Shown: one piece after another, positions 42,126 through 50,451 of the stretch
Layout: each line of letters opens with the position of its first letter
Position numbering within the stretch: position 1 is the first letter of the stretch
NCBI RefSeq assembly: GCF_002494345.1
Contig: NZ_NXNI01000001.1
Coordinates: 1,922,001-1,986,000, forward strand
DNA length: 64,000 nucleotides
Reading direction: 5' to 3'
Source of the DNA: Natrinema ejinorense
Lineage (GTDB): Archaea; Halobacteriota; Halobacteria; Halobacteriales; Natrialbaceae
Notes under the pieces: generated by a model
Told to the model about the DNA's origin: nothing
Database searches by the model: none
Seen by the model: the letters and a program-made list of their open reading frames with translations, nothing else
Made by a program: the position numbers and the translations under genes

Positions 42126-42449
42126 TCAGTCGGTTCGAATCCAACCGTTCCGAACCGGTTGGGGCATGAGGTCGGCGGCTGCGACCCCGTAAAATTTCTC
42201 CCGGCCGACGGGCGTCCGGAGCCGCAGGACACAGGTCGCGTCGGTCACCTCGAACGCAGTTACCGTTCGAGTGGACTGCTGGTGGGCCAACCGAAAGCGG
42301 CGGTCCGCGTCCGCTTCGACTGTAACGCGGTTACCGAGCGACCAACTCAGCGACTCCACGCGTTCGATATCGATGTCGAAGAGGTCCGCGATCAGGGGTC
42401 GACCGTGCCGACCGGTTGTTCCCTGTGATCGACTCTCGTGTGAACTCAT
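42126..42449 (-). CDS. Hypothetical haloarchaeal protein
   Basis: This 107-residue basic-acidic protein has LIADLFDIDIERVESLSWSL followed by a strand region and FYGVAAADLMPQPVRNG near the C-terminus. I recognise no domain or cysteine motif. It lies next to the macro-domain gene on the same strand, 69 bases apart. The length of the frame and the codon use support a real gene, but no role can be proposed. Confidence 0.6.
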   Translation of the reverse strand: MSSHESRSQGTTGRHGRPLIADLFDIDIERVESLSWSLGNRVTVEADADRRFRLAHQQSTRTVTAFEVTDATCVLRLRTPVGREKFYGVAAADLMPQPVRNGWIRTD

Positions 42450-42617
42450 GTGATGACTATTTCACTGAATCCCGAAAAATGATACTATATTGGTCTGGCC
42501 TTCACTACCACGATCGTGTGGACCACGAACTCGATCGTAGAGGACGCGACGGGACCGAGATCGTCCCGCCGAACGTGTCAGTCTCAGGATCTTAGGCCGA
42601 CCAAAACCTTTTTAGAT

Positions 42618-42631
42618 TTAGGCTCGCCTAA
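42618..42631. promoter_or_regulatory. Iron box 3
   Basis: TTAGGCTCGCCTAA, a perfect six-base inverted repeat, ends nine bases before the ATG at 42641. A degenerate second site, TTAGGCCGACCAAA, lies at 42592-42605, so the TATA-like TTTTTAG (about 42609-42614) is again bracketed by two iron-box-like sequences, as at the gene at 18386. Confidence 0.75.
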
Positions 42632-42640
42632 CTCAACCTG

Positions 42641-42808
42641 ATGGACGTACCCGCCCGCAGGCAGGATCCCGACACCGACGCCGAACGCGAGGAGCCGGCG
42701 GCGGTCGTGACGAGTCACGAAACCCGCCCCGGCAAGATCGTCTTTACCGAACGAGACAACACCGACGGCTGGATCGCAACGGATCTCGCCGTCGAACTCG
42801 AGCCCTGA
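42641..42808 (+). CDS. 55-residue DUF7331-like protein under an iron box
   Basis: This 55-residue acidic protein has a charged N-terminal half and a conserved-looking end, RPGKIVFTERDNTDGWIATD. The TDGWIA motif matches the haloarchaeal DUF7331 small proteins (name from memory). Its promoter carries one perfect and one weak iron box, and the ATG is preceded by a TATA-like element, implying iron-controlled expression. The gene is divergent from dpsA, the iron-storage protein. Its function is unknown, but a role in iron homeostasis is a reasonable inference. Confidence 0.75.
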   Translation: MDVPARRQDPDTDAEREEPAAVVTSHETRPGKIVFTERDNTDGWIATDLAVELEP

Positions 42809-42937
42809 CGTGTCGCGGGGGCAACGATCGGTTGCATGGCTAGTATCGACCCTGAACTATCTCTTTTGACTCGTCGATAAAAAGCGGTCTGCGCTGTCGG
42901 TACCGTTTTTCGGTCGTCGACGCGATTTCGGGGGGTA

Positions 42938-43483
42938 CTAGTGGGTCGCTTCCTCGAGCACCAGCGTATCGTCCTCGAGGTAGTGTTCGAAGTGGTGCCC
43001 GTCTTCCTCGAGCGTCACGAGGATCTCCCGCAGGATCTGGGCGGTGGCGTGGTCCCCGAGGTTCTCGGCGAGTTCGATGCTGTCGCGCATCGATTCGATG
43101 ATGTCCCCGTAGATTTCGAGGTCGTTTTCGAACATCGTACGGACGTCGTAGACGTCTTCGCCCTCGAACTCGACGGTGGCACGCTCTTCCTGGTTCGATG
43201 GGCCCGAGACGGGGACGCCACCGAGCGCCTGTGCGCGCTCGGCGATCATGTCCGCGCCTTCTTCGACGTGCGTGTAGGCCTCCTCGAGGAACTCGTGGAG
43301 CGGCAGGAACTCGGCACCCTCGACCACCCAGTGGTGTTTCTTCAACTGGTGGTAGAGCACGTACGAGTTGGCCAACTCCGTGTTCAGCGCGTCGACGATC
43401 TGTTCGGCCTTCTCCTGCTCGAGGCGGAGCTCGTTCCCCTCGACGTTGTCAGCCGATTGACGGACGGTTTTCTGAGTGCTCAT
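42938..43483 (-). CDS. dpsA: DpsA, DNA-protecting ferritin
   Basis: This 181-residue protein has the Dps/ferritin fold, with LANSYVLYHQLKKHHWVVEG (ferroxidase-site His) and HEFLEEAYTHVEEGADMIAER supplying iron ligands. Dps proteins form dodecamers that oxidise and store iron and shield DNA. The start at 43483 gives the family N-terminus MSTQKTV. The promoter contains repeated TTTCTT/AAGAAA elements, and it is divergent from the iron-box gene at 42641. Regulation by iron or oxidative stress is likely. Confidence 0.94.
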   Translation of the reverse strand: MSTQKTVRQSADNVEGNELRLEQEKAEQIVDALNTELANSYVLYHQLKKHHWVVEGAEFLPLHEFLEEAYTHVEEGADMIAERAQALGGVPVSGPSNQEERATVEFEGEDVYDVRTMFENDLEIYGDIIESMRDSIELAENLGDHATAQILREILVTLEEDGHHFEHYLEDDTLVLEEATH

Positions 43484-43536
43484 CGTACGACGTACGTACG
43501 CTCGCTTAGCACTTAAAGATTTCCCAGTAATAAATA

Positions 43537-43568
43537 TTTCTTCCAAAATAAGAAAGACTTCTTTCGCC
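43537..43568. promoter_or_regulatory. Repeated TTTCTT/AAGAAA elements in the dpsA promoter
   Basis: TTTCTT (43537-43542), AAGAAA (43550-43555) and TTCTTTC (about 43561-43567) form alternating inverted repeats. They lie about 55-85 bases upstream of the dpsA ATG. A TATA-like ATATTTATT (reverse strand, 43529-43537) overlaps the first. They may bind a regulator of the gene, which is inferred. Confidence 0.4.
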
Positions 43569-43688
43569 TTCAAGCGTTTTATTTGTGTATGGGGTGGCTG
43601 TTCGTGTTACCAAACGACACCGTCACTCTGTTCTTCGTTTTTTCGAGGCTGAGTAAACATTTTCAGTGCGCGGTTCCAAGAAGGGGAT

Positions 43689-45158
43689 ATGGCAACCAGA
43701 GTCGCACAGCGTCGAGAGCGGATTTACGTCGACGGCGAATGGCTCGAGACCGAGAACGTACTATCAGTGTCCGATCTCGCAGAGGGGGGGACCTTCGCAC
43801 AGGTCGCCGCTGCAGGGCCAGCAGCGGCTCGAACTGCGCTTGGCGCGGCCCACGAAATAAAACCGGAGCTCCGGGAGACGACGGTCGTCGAACGCGCGAC
43901 GTGGTGTGAGACGATCGCCGAGGGACTGCGCGAGCGCGAGGAGGAACTCGCCGAGGTCATCGTTCGCGAGGCCGGCAAACCGATCTCGTCGGCCCGCGGA
44001 GAAGTCGAGCAGGCCGCCGAGCGTTTCGACCGCGCGGCCGAGGAGGCGCGCAACATCGTCAGCAAGGGCGAGTACCGCGAGGGGTCGACCGAGGGTCACG
44101 AGGGGTGGCAGGCGATCGTCAAGCACGAACCGATCGGTGCCGTCCTCTGTATCACGCCGTACAACTACCCGCTCGCGACGACGGCACTGCAGGTCGCGCC
44201 CGCGCTCGCGGCCGGCAACAGCGTGCTGCTCAAGCCCGCCAGCAAGACGCCCATCTCGGCTGCGATCCTCGCCGACGTCATCGCCGACGTCGACGGGATT
44301 CCCGACGGCGCGTTCAACTTCGTTCCCGGCGAAGCCAGCGAGATCGGCGACGTCCTCGCGGGCGACGACCGCGTCAACGCAATCGCGATGACCGGCTCCT
44401 CGGGTGCGGGTAAACACGTCGCCCGCGAGAGCGGGATGGTCAACCTGCACATGGAACTTGGCGGCAACGCCCCGGCGATCGTCTTCGACGACGCCGACCT
44501 CACCGACGTCGCGGGCAACTGCGCCAAGGGATCGTTCAAGTACGCCGGCCAGCGCTGCTCGGCGATTTCGCGCGTCCTCGCCCACGAGTCGGTCCACGAC
44601 GACCTCGTCGACCTGATCGACGGGCAGATGGACGCCTGGCAGGCCGGCGATCTCTTCGAAGAAGACACCGCCTTCGGCCCGCTCATCAGCGAGGAGCAGG
44701 CCGACTGGGTCGAAACGCTCGTCGAGGACGCCGTCGAGAAGGGCGCGGAGATCGTCCGCGGCGGGGAGCGACGTGCCCCCGAGGGCGTCCCCGACGAACT
44801 CGCCGACCAGTTCTTCGAGCCGACGCTACTCGCGAACGTCCCCCAGGACGCCCGCATCGTCGACGAAGAGCAGTTCGGCCCCATCGCCGCCATCACCACG
44901 TTCGAAGACGAGGCCGAGGCCCTCGAGATCGCGAACGGTTCCGACCTCGCGCTCGACGCGGCGGTCTTTACGGCCGACTACAAGCGTGCAATGGGGATGG
45001 CCGAGCGCATCGACGCCGGCGCGGTCCGGATCAACGGCGCACCGAGTCACGGCCTGGGCGACGTTCCCTTCGGCGGCAACAAAGATTCCGGTATCGGCCG
45101 CGAGGGCCTCGACGCCTCGATCCACGAGATGATGCGCAAGAAGAGTATCATCCTCTAA
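43689..45158 (+). CDS. Aldehyde dehydrogenase family protein
   Basis: This 489-residue NAD(P)-dependent aldehyde dehydrogenase has catalytic Cys290 in GQRCSAISR and general-base Glu256 in MELGGNAPAIV. The cofactor motif MTGSSGAGKHVA lies near 235-245. TPYNYPLATTALQVAPALAAGNSVLLKP (about 156-183) is typical of glyceraldehyde-3-phosphate/lactaldehyde-type enzymes such as GapN. The substrate is uncertain. The start at 43689 is preceded by a weak promoter. It is convergent with a lipoprotein gene, with a long palindrome between them. Confidence 0.92.
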   Translation: MATRVAQRRERIYVDGEWLETENVLSVSDLAEGGTFAQVAAAGPAAARTALGAAHEIKPELRETTVVERATWCETIAEGLREREEELAEVIVREAGKPISSARGEVEQAAERFDRAAEEARNIVSKGEYREGSTEGHEGWQAIVKHEPIGAVLCITPYNYPLATTALQVAPALAAGNSVLLKPASKTPISAAILADVIADVDGIPDGAFNFVPGEASEIGDVLAGDDRVNAIAMTGSSGAGKHVARESGMVNLHMELGGNAPAIVFDDADLTDVAGNCAKGSFKYAGQRCSAISRVLAHESVHDDLVDLIDGQMDAWQAGDLFEEDTAFGPLISEEQADWVETLVEDAVEKGAEIVRGGERRAPEGVPDELADQFFEPTLLANVPQDARIVDEEQFGPIAAITTFEDEAEALEIANGSDLALDAAVFTADYKRAMGMAERIDAGAVRINGAPSHGLGDVPFGGNKDSGIGREGLDASIHEMMRKKSIIL

Positions 45159-45173
45159 GTCGGCGTCACCGTC

Positions 45174-45200
45174 GGACTCGGAGCGAATTCACTCGAGTCC
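45174..45200. terminator. Long palindrome between convergent genes
   Basis: GGACTC (45174-45179) and GAGTCC (45195-45200) enclose GAGCGAATTCACTC, whose GAATTC core is itself a palindrome. The result is a near-perfect 27-base inverted repeat between the ends of the aldehyde dehydrogenase and lipoprotein genes. Position suggests a two-way terminator. Confidence 0.55.
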
Positions 45201-45210
45201 CCGCCCGCAC

Positions 45211-46380
45211 TCAGAACGAATACGAGTGCGCAGCGACGACTGCCTTCGTCTCGCCCCTGACGCCGACGACGGTAAGTTCTCCCGACGCCCCCGCTTCGTA
45301 CTCGAACGTCGTCGTCTCCCCGACCTCGGTCATTTCGTCGCTGTTCCCGCTCTCGTCGCGTATCTCGAGTCGATCCGCTCCGCTCCTCGAGACGTAGGTC
45401 ACGGTAACCGTCCGGCTTGACGCGTCGGATTCGATCGTCACGCCCGCCTGCGGTGGGGCCGGCTGGGTCCCGCGGTCAGCGAACCGATTCCGATACTCGT
45501 AGTCGTCGGTCGGAACGGTTCTCGTCGCCACGCCGACGGTACCGTCGATTTCTATCGCCTCGTCGTCGAACGTCGCTGGGATCTGCGTCTCGAATTCGGA
45601 CACGGTATCGGCGTCGTCATACACGGCAACTATCGAGTGAGTTGTCGTTTCGGAGCCGATCGACCACGCGTTCGCGACCCCAACCCAGCTCGCGTCGGTC
45701 TCGTCACGCCGGTCGTGTTCTCCTTGGACGAACGTGGCTTGGGCGACCTGGTCGGCCGTCGTGGCGAACGTCACGTCCGCGTCGACCCGACGGTCGGTTC
45801 CCTCGACGCCCGCCGCGAGGATCGCGTCGATATCCGCACCGTCGGCGTCGCTCACGACGACCGTCTCCTCGGAGACGGCAACCGATGTGCCATCGCGCTC
45901 GAAGACCCCGAACTCGCCCGCTGCCGACTCGAGGTCAACGTCGACCGAATCGGAATCGAACGAGCCGGAGACGACCACGTTTCCGACGGCGTCCGCGGAC
46001 CCGAACCGAAGGACGGAGTCGACCGCCGACTCGCCGTCCACCAGCTGTTCGACGATCTCGCCGCGCTCTCCCCGGGGGAGCGACGGAATAGCCGCGACCA
46101 CGTCCGACTGGAGGTGTTCCTCGTACGCACGGACTGTCGCGAGGTCCCGATACTGAAACCCGAGTTCGGCACTCCCCGACGCGGGAACCCACCGCTCGAG
46201 GGGCGGCCGATCGCTCGCACTGGTCTCGTCCGGTTCGTCCGCCCCGTCGGGTTCGTCGGTGTCGGTGGCCTCGTCGGGACCGGTCTCGGCCGACTGGTCG
46301 AGACACCCCGCGCCGAGGGCAGTAAGACCCGTCCCGGTCCCTGCGGTCGCGAGTAGTCTGCGGCGTGAAATGTGTTCCAT
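45211..46380 (-). CDS. Tat-exported lipoprotein, unknown function
   Basis: This 389-residue protein has SRRRLLATAG (5-14) as Tat motif and a lipobox ending in Cys26. An acidic Thr/Asp/Glu linker follows. The mature part is mainly beta-rich with repeated Asp and Ser-Thr. A C-terminal Ig-like region holds TVTVTYVSRSGADRLEI (boundaries approximate). I recognise no enzyme family. It is probably a surface protein anchored to the membrane, which is an inference from the signal only. Confidence 0.78.
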   Translation of the reverse strand: MEHISRRRLLATAGTGTGLTALGAGCLDQSAETGPDEATDTDEPDGADEPDETSASDRPPLERWVPASGSAELGFQYRDLATVRAYEEHLQSDVVAAIPSLPRGERGEIVEQLVDGESAVDSVLRFGSADAVGNVVVSGSFDSDSVDVDLESAAGEFGVFERDGTSVAVSEETVVVSDADGADIDAILAAGVEGTDRRVDADVTFATTADQVAQATFVQGEHDRRDETDASWVGVANAWSIGSETTTHSIVAVYDDADTVSEFETQIPATFDDEAIEIDGTVGVATRTVPTDDYEYRNRFADRGTQPAPPQAGVTIESDASSRTVTVTYVSRSGADRLEIRDESGNSDEMTEVGETTTFEYEAGASGELTVVGVRGETKAVVAAHSYSF

Positions 46381-46503
46381 ACGAATACTAACACGTCGTA
46401 ACCGGCGGTATTTATGGATTCTCGTCTCGACTACTCGCGCCGGACGCGAGTATCACGCCACGTCGACGACAGAACTACCGCCGTCGACGAGGGAGTCTCG
46501 CGT

Positions 46504-47457
46504 ATGTCCCAGGACGTGCTCGTCGCGGGCGAAACACTGATCGACTGCATTCCCGAGCGACCCGGCCCCCTCGAGGACGTCGCGGGGTTCGAACGCCGGC
46601 CCGGCGGCGCGCCGGCGAACGTCGCAGTCGCGCTCGCGCGACTCGCAGCGCCGCCGCTGTTCTGGACCCGTGTCGGCGCGGACCCGTTCGGCCGGTACCT
46701 CGAGGGGGTGCTCGCCGAGTACGGCCTTCCCGACCGATTCGTCGAACGCGATGGGGCTGCAAAGACCACGCTCGCGTTCGTCACCCACGACGAGAGCGGC
46801 GATCGCGAGTTTACCTTCTACCGGGACGGAACGGCCGACACCCGCCTCGAGCCCGGCCGAATCCCCGATAGGACGCTGGCGGACTGCGAGTGGGTCCACG
46901 CCGGCGGCGTCACCCTCTCCAGTGGCTCGTCCCGCGGAGCGACGATGGACCTGCTCGAGCGCGCGGCAGCGGCGGGTTGTTCGGTCTCGTTCGATCCGAA
47001 CCTGCGACCCGAACTCTGGCCCGACGCGGAAACGTTCGCGAGCGTCGTCCGCGATGGGCTTGCCCACGTCGACGTCTGCTTCGCGACGGCCGCGGAACTC
47101 GAGGCCCTCGGGTTCAGCGGCGGGACGCCGACGGAACTCGCGAGCGCGGCGGTCGATCGGGGAACGGTCGACACCGTCTTCCTGACGCGGGGTGGCGAGG
47201 GTGCCGTTGCCGTCGCTGGCGACGACGCGCCCTGGCCCGGACGCGTCGAGCACGCCGGCTACGAGGTCGAGACCGTGGATACGACGGGTGCCGGTGACGC
47301 CTTCGTCGCCGGAGCGATCGCCGCCCTCCGGGAGGGACAGGCCCTCGAGGAGACGGTCGCGTTCGCGAACGCGGTCGCGGCGACGGCGACGACCGGCTCC
47401 GGGGCGATGTCGGCATTGCCGACTCGCGACGCGGTGGCTCCGTTGCTCGAGGGGTAG
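46504..47457 (+). CDS. PfkB family carbohydrate kinase
   Basis: This 317-residue ribokinase-fold enzyme has GGAPANVAVALARL (about 34-47), an AHVGADPFGR-like loop and the second signature DTTGAGDAFVAGA near residue 258, which holds the catalytic base. PfkB kinases phosphorylate sugars such as fructose, ribose or 2-keto-3-deoxygluconate. The substrate is not readable. I start at MSQDVLVAGETLID (46504) since the sequence before it is not conserved-looking. Confidence 0.9.
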   Translation: MSQDVLVAGETLIDCIPERPGPLEDVAGFERRPGGAPANVAVALARLAAPPLFWTRVGADPFGRYLEGVLAEYGLPDRFVERDGAAKTTLAFVTHDESGDREFTFYRDGTADTRLEPGRIPDRTLADCEWVHAGGVTLSSGSSRGATMDLLERAAAAGCSVSFDPNLRPELWPDAETFASVVRDGLAHVDVCFATAAELEALGFSGGTPTELASAAVDRGTVDTVFLTRGGEGAVAVAGDDAPWPGRVEHAGYEVETVDTTGAGDAFVAGAIAALREGQALEETVAFANAVAATATTGSGAMSALPTRDAVAPLLEG

Positions 47458-47555
47458 GTGTCGAACCGACCTCAACCGAATCGAGCGAGTCGCCGCGGGA
47501 TCGCTACGTGGGTGCAAGCCGGGGCGCTATCCGGTCCCCTCACGAACGAACCCGT

Positions 47556-48695
47556 ATGGGGTTTACCGCTCGTGGAACGATTCCCTTCGCGAAGTCCGTC
47601 GCCACGGGAATCCAGGAGAAGAACGTGACGTTCATGGCCGCCAGTATCGCCTATCAGGCGTTCATTTCGTTGATTCCGCTCCTCGTGTTGGTCTTCTTTC
47701 TCGTCTCGTTCGTCGGCGACGAGGGACTCGCCACGCAGGTCTCATCGGCGACCGAAGGGTTCCTCCCCGAGAGCGGACAGATCGTTCTCGAGGACGGGAT
47801 CGAGGGGACGACCGGGAGCGCGGGAACGTCGATCATCGGCCTACTCGTCCTCCTGTGGGGGTCGTTGAAGATATTTCGGGGGCTGGACACCGCGTTCTCG
47901 GAGATCTACGCGTCGACCGAGGACAACTCGCTGGTCGACCAGTTGCGCGACGGGATCGTCGTCTTCGGGGCCATCGGGGTCGCGCTCGTGGCAGCGGGGG
48001 TGACCAGCATCGTCTTCGCGTTCTTCCCCGACAGTCTCTTCATCGGCTTGGTGAACCCGCTGTTGCTCGTGATCGGACTGACGATCGCCTTCCTCCCGAT
48101 GTACTACTTCTTCCCCGACGTCGACGTCTCCGTCCGCGAGGTCGTTCCCGGGGTCGTCGTCGCCGCCGTCGGCTGGGCGCTCCTCCAGTCGCTGTTTCAG
48201 GTCTACGTCGCCGTCTCGAGTAGCTCCGAGTCGGCGGGACCGATCGGCGCGATCCTCCTCCTGTTGACCTGGCTGTACTTCGGCGGGCTCGTGTTGCTCG
48301 TCGGTGCCGTCGTCAACGCCACCCACTCGGGGCACATCGACGTCGCCCGCGAGGAGACGGCGTCGGGAGCCGGAATCCCCGAGGACTCGGATCGAGGTCC
48401 CGTCGTCGAGACGGGCCAGCGCGAACGCGAGCGCCTCGAGCGTCGACTCACGGCGCTCCGGCGGGAACGCGACCAGTTACAACACGATCGCCGGGCCCAG
48501 CGAACCCGCCGGTACCGGCTCGAGGACCGCGTCGACGAACTCGAGGCGCGGATCGACGGGCTCGAGGCGGAGAACGAACGGCTCCGCCACGAACTCGCGG
48601 CTCGGCAGGGGTCGTCGTGGCGACGGCGGCTACGCGGCGTGTTGAGGCGGGTACGGACGCTGAACGTCGGTGTCGTCGAAAATCGCAACGAGTAG
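47556..48695 (+). CDS. YihY/BrkB family membrane protein with C-terminal coiled coil
   Basis: This 379-residue protein has a YihY/virulence-factor-BrkB core (about 10-260) with five or six membrane spans. It includes FMAASIAYQAFISLIPLLVL and the LLTWLYFGGLVLLVGAVVNA end. An acidic linker follows. Residues about 288-355 form a long coiled coil rich in Arg and Glu (REREHLERRLTALRRERDQ-like). BrkB proteins are of unknown function, despite an old link to RNase BN and serum resistance. The coiled tail is additional to the basic family. Start at 47556. Confidence 0.85.
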   Translation: MGFTARGTIPFAKSVATGIQEKNVTFMAASIAYQAFISLIPLLVLVFFLVSFVGDEGLATQVSSATEGFLPESGQIVLEDGIEGTTGSAGTSIIGLLVLLWGSLKIFRGLDTAFSEIYASTEDNSLVDQLRDGIVVFGAIGVALVAAGVTSIVFAFFPDSLFIGLVNPLLLVIGLTIAFLPMYYFFPDVDVSVREVVPGVVVAAVGWALLQSLFQVYVAVSSSSESAGPIGAILLLLTWLYFGGLVLLVGAVVNATHSGHIDVAREETASGAGIPEDSDRGPVVETGQRERERLERRLTALRRERDQLQHDRRAQRTRRYRLEDRVDELEARIDGLEAENERLRHELAARQGSSWRRRLRGVLRRVRTLNVGVVENRNE

Positions 48696-48770
48696 GACAG
48701 GGCAACTCGGCGACGATATGTCACGATCCGAGTCGAGACTTCTTAGTGTGCCCCCGTCCCACCGACGACC

Positions 48771-49193
48771 GTGTCCCATCCAGTCCGGGCCGCTCGGCGT
48801 CGAATACGGACCGACCACGCGTCGGTCATCGAGGGGATCGACGCCTGTGCCGACGCGATCGCCGAGCCCTGGGATACCGCCCGAACGACCGACCGCGACG
48901 CGGTCGTCGACGGCCTGCAGCGATCCCTCACGGAGACCGGGCTACACGAGGTGCTCCCGCGCGTGCTCGCCGACGCGGTCGACGCGACGGGATGCGACCT
49001 CCAGGCCCGTCCCGTTGCGGGGCCGCCCTACGTCGTCGTGACCAGCCGCGGACCCGTTCTCCGGGCGACGATCGAGCCCGGCCGCCTCGTGATTCGGTTC
49101 GACGTGTTCGAGGTCGTTCGCGACGACGGTCCCGAACTGCCACCGACCTACCGTCGCCTCGAGGGGACCAGACTCGAGATCGCACTCGAATAG
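48771..49193 (+). CDS. Hypothetical haloarchaeal protein
   Basis: This 140-residue acidic protein begins SHPVRAARRRIRTDHASVIEG. A helical N-terminal part (1-75) precedes a beta region with YVVVTSRGPVLRATIEPGRLVIRFDVF (boundaries approximate). I recognise no family. The start is GTG at 48771, chosen because a TATA-like TTCTTAG about 30 bases upstream would give a leaderless GTG-initiated transcript. It lies between the BrkB gene and the zinc transporter. Confidence 0.65.
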   Translation: MSHPVRAARRRIRTDHASVIEGIDACADAIAEPWDTARTTDRDAVVDGLQRSLTETGLHEVLPRVLADAVDATGCDLQARPVAGPPYVVVTSRGPVLRATIEPGRLVIRFDVFEVVRDDGPELPPTYRRLEGTRLEIALE

Positions 49194-49290
49194 CGTTCGT
49201 CTCGAACCAGCGCGCGTCCGAGATTTCCGCCGGAGCGCGCCCCCCGGCCCAGCGACCGATAACAATTCGGCGCGCTATATCGTCAGTTCT

Positions 49291-49335
49291 TGTTAACAGC
49301 GCAGATATCGCGGGCGGTGTTTTAATAAAATACAC
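49291..49335. promoter_or_regulatory. Inverted repeats upstream of the zinc transporter operon
   Basis: TGTTAACA (49291-49298) is a perfect palindrome. GTGT-TTTAATAAAAT-ACAC (49317-49335) is an AT-rich inverted repeat with four-base arms. Both lie upstream of a TATA-like CTTATAC (49352-49358) and the znuA ATG at 49381, so they may be the site for a zinc-sensing repressor. No repressor gene is encoded next to it. Confidence 0.45.
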
Positions 49336-49380
49336 CTCTAAGATAATAACTCTTATACACGGGAGGAACTAGTCACAGAT

Positions 49381-50451
49381 ATGAACCTGACACGGCGCGC
49401 GCTGGTGAAAACGGGGGCCGGCGCGCTCGCGACCGGCACTGTTGCGGGCTGCCTCGACGACGTCGGCAACGCGACCGCGACGATGGATTCGGGCTACGCC
49501 GCCTTCTTTACCCTCTGGGACTGGACCGAGCAGATCAGCGGCGACGCCATGGAGTTCGAAAACCCGGTCGGCACGGGCGAGGCCGGCCACGGCTGGTCGC
49601 CGAGTGGCGATCTCACCCGGGACATCGCCGACTCCGGTGCCTTCGTCTATCTGGATACCGCCGAATTCTCGTGGGCACAGGACATCGCAGCGACCCTCGA
49701 GAGCGATTACGACACCGTCGCCGTGATCGACGGCTTCGAGGGACTCGACGATCAGTTACTCGGCTGGGACCACGAGGTGGAGACCGGCGGTCACGAACAC
49801 GACGACGGTGGCCACGAGAGCGATGGACACGACGACCATGACGGTGACGGACACGACGAGGAACTCGAAAACGCGCACGATGGCCACGACCACGACCCGT
49901 CGTCGGTCGACCCACACGCCTGGCTCGATCCCGTACTCGCAGGGGAGATGGTCACCGCCATCGCCGACGGACTCGCCGACGCCGACCCGGACAACGCCGA
50001 GACCTACGAAGAAAACGCCGCCGAGTACGCCGCCGAACTCGAGTCCCTCGACCAGCAGTTCGAGGACCTGATCGACGCGGCGAATCGGCGAGTCGCCGTC
50101 TTCGCCGGCCACGACTCGTTTACCTACCTCCAGGAGCGATACGGGTTCGAAATCCACACGCCAGTTGGCGTCTCCGCGCAGGCGCAGGTTACCACCGACG
50201 CGATGGCAGCGACGATCGACCTCGTCGACGAGGAGGGAATCGAGACCATCCTCTACAACCCGTTCAAAGCGACCGACGGGTCGTATCAGATGGTAGAGAA
50301 CATCCTCGAGGGGAGCAACGCCACTGACGCGATGCCGATTACGCACTTGTCCGGGACCCTCGCGAAGTGGCACGAGGAGGGATTGGGCTACCGGGAGCAA
50401 ATGGAAGAAATAAACCTGCCCGCGTTCAGGGAGGTACTAGACGCACAGTGA
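49381..50451 (+). CDS. znuA: Zinc ABC transporter substrate-binding lipoprotein
   Basis: This 356-residue protein of the ZnuA/TroA type has a Tat motif LTRRALVKTG and lipobox AGC with Cys24. A His/Asp-rich loop (about 130-180, HEHDDGGHESDGHDDHDGDG) may gather zinc. Metal-binding His residues lie in DPHAWLDP and VFAGHDSFTYL. It would deliver zinc (or manganese) to the permease. It overlaps the ATPase gene by four bases (GTGA), so the three genes form an operon. Confidence 0.93.
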   Translation: MNLTRRALVKTGAGALATGTVAGCLDDVGNATATMDSGYAAFFTLWDWTEQISGDAMEFENPVGTGEAGHGWSPSGDLTRDIADSGAFVYLDTAEFSWAQDIAATLESDYDTVAVIDGFEGLDDQLLGWDHEVETGGHEHDDGGHESDGHDDHDGDGHDEELENAHDGHDHDPSSVDPHAWLDPVLAGEMVTAIADGLADADPDNAETYEENAAEYAAELESLDQQFEDLIDAANRRVAVFAGHDSFTYLQERYGFEIHTPVGVSAQAQVTTDAMAATIDLVDEEGIETILYNPFKATDGSYQMVENILEGSNATDAMPITHLSGTLAKWHEEGLGYREQMEEINLPAFREVLDAQ

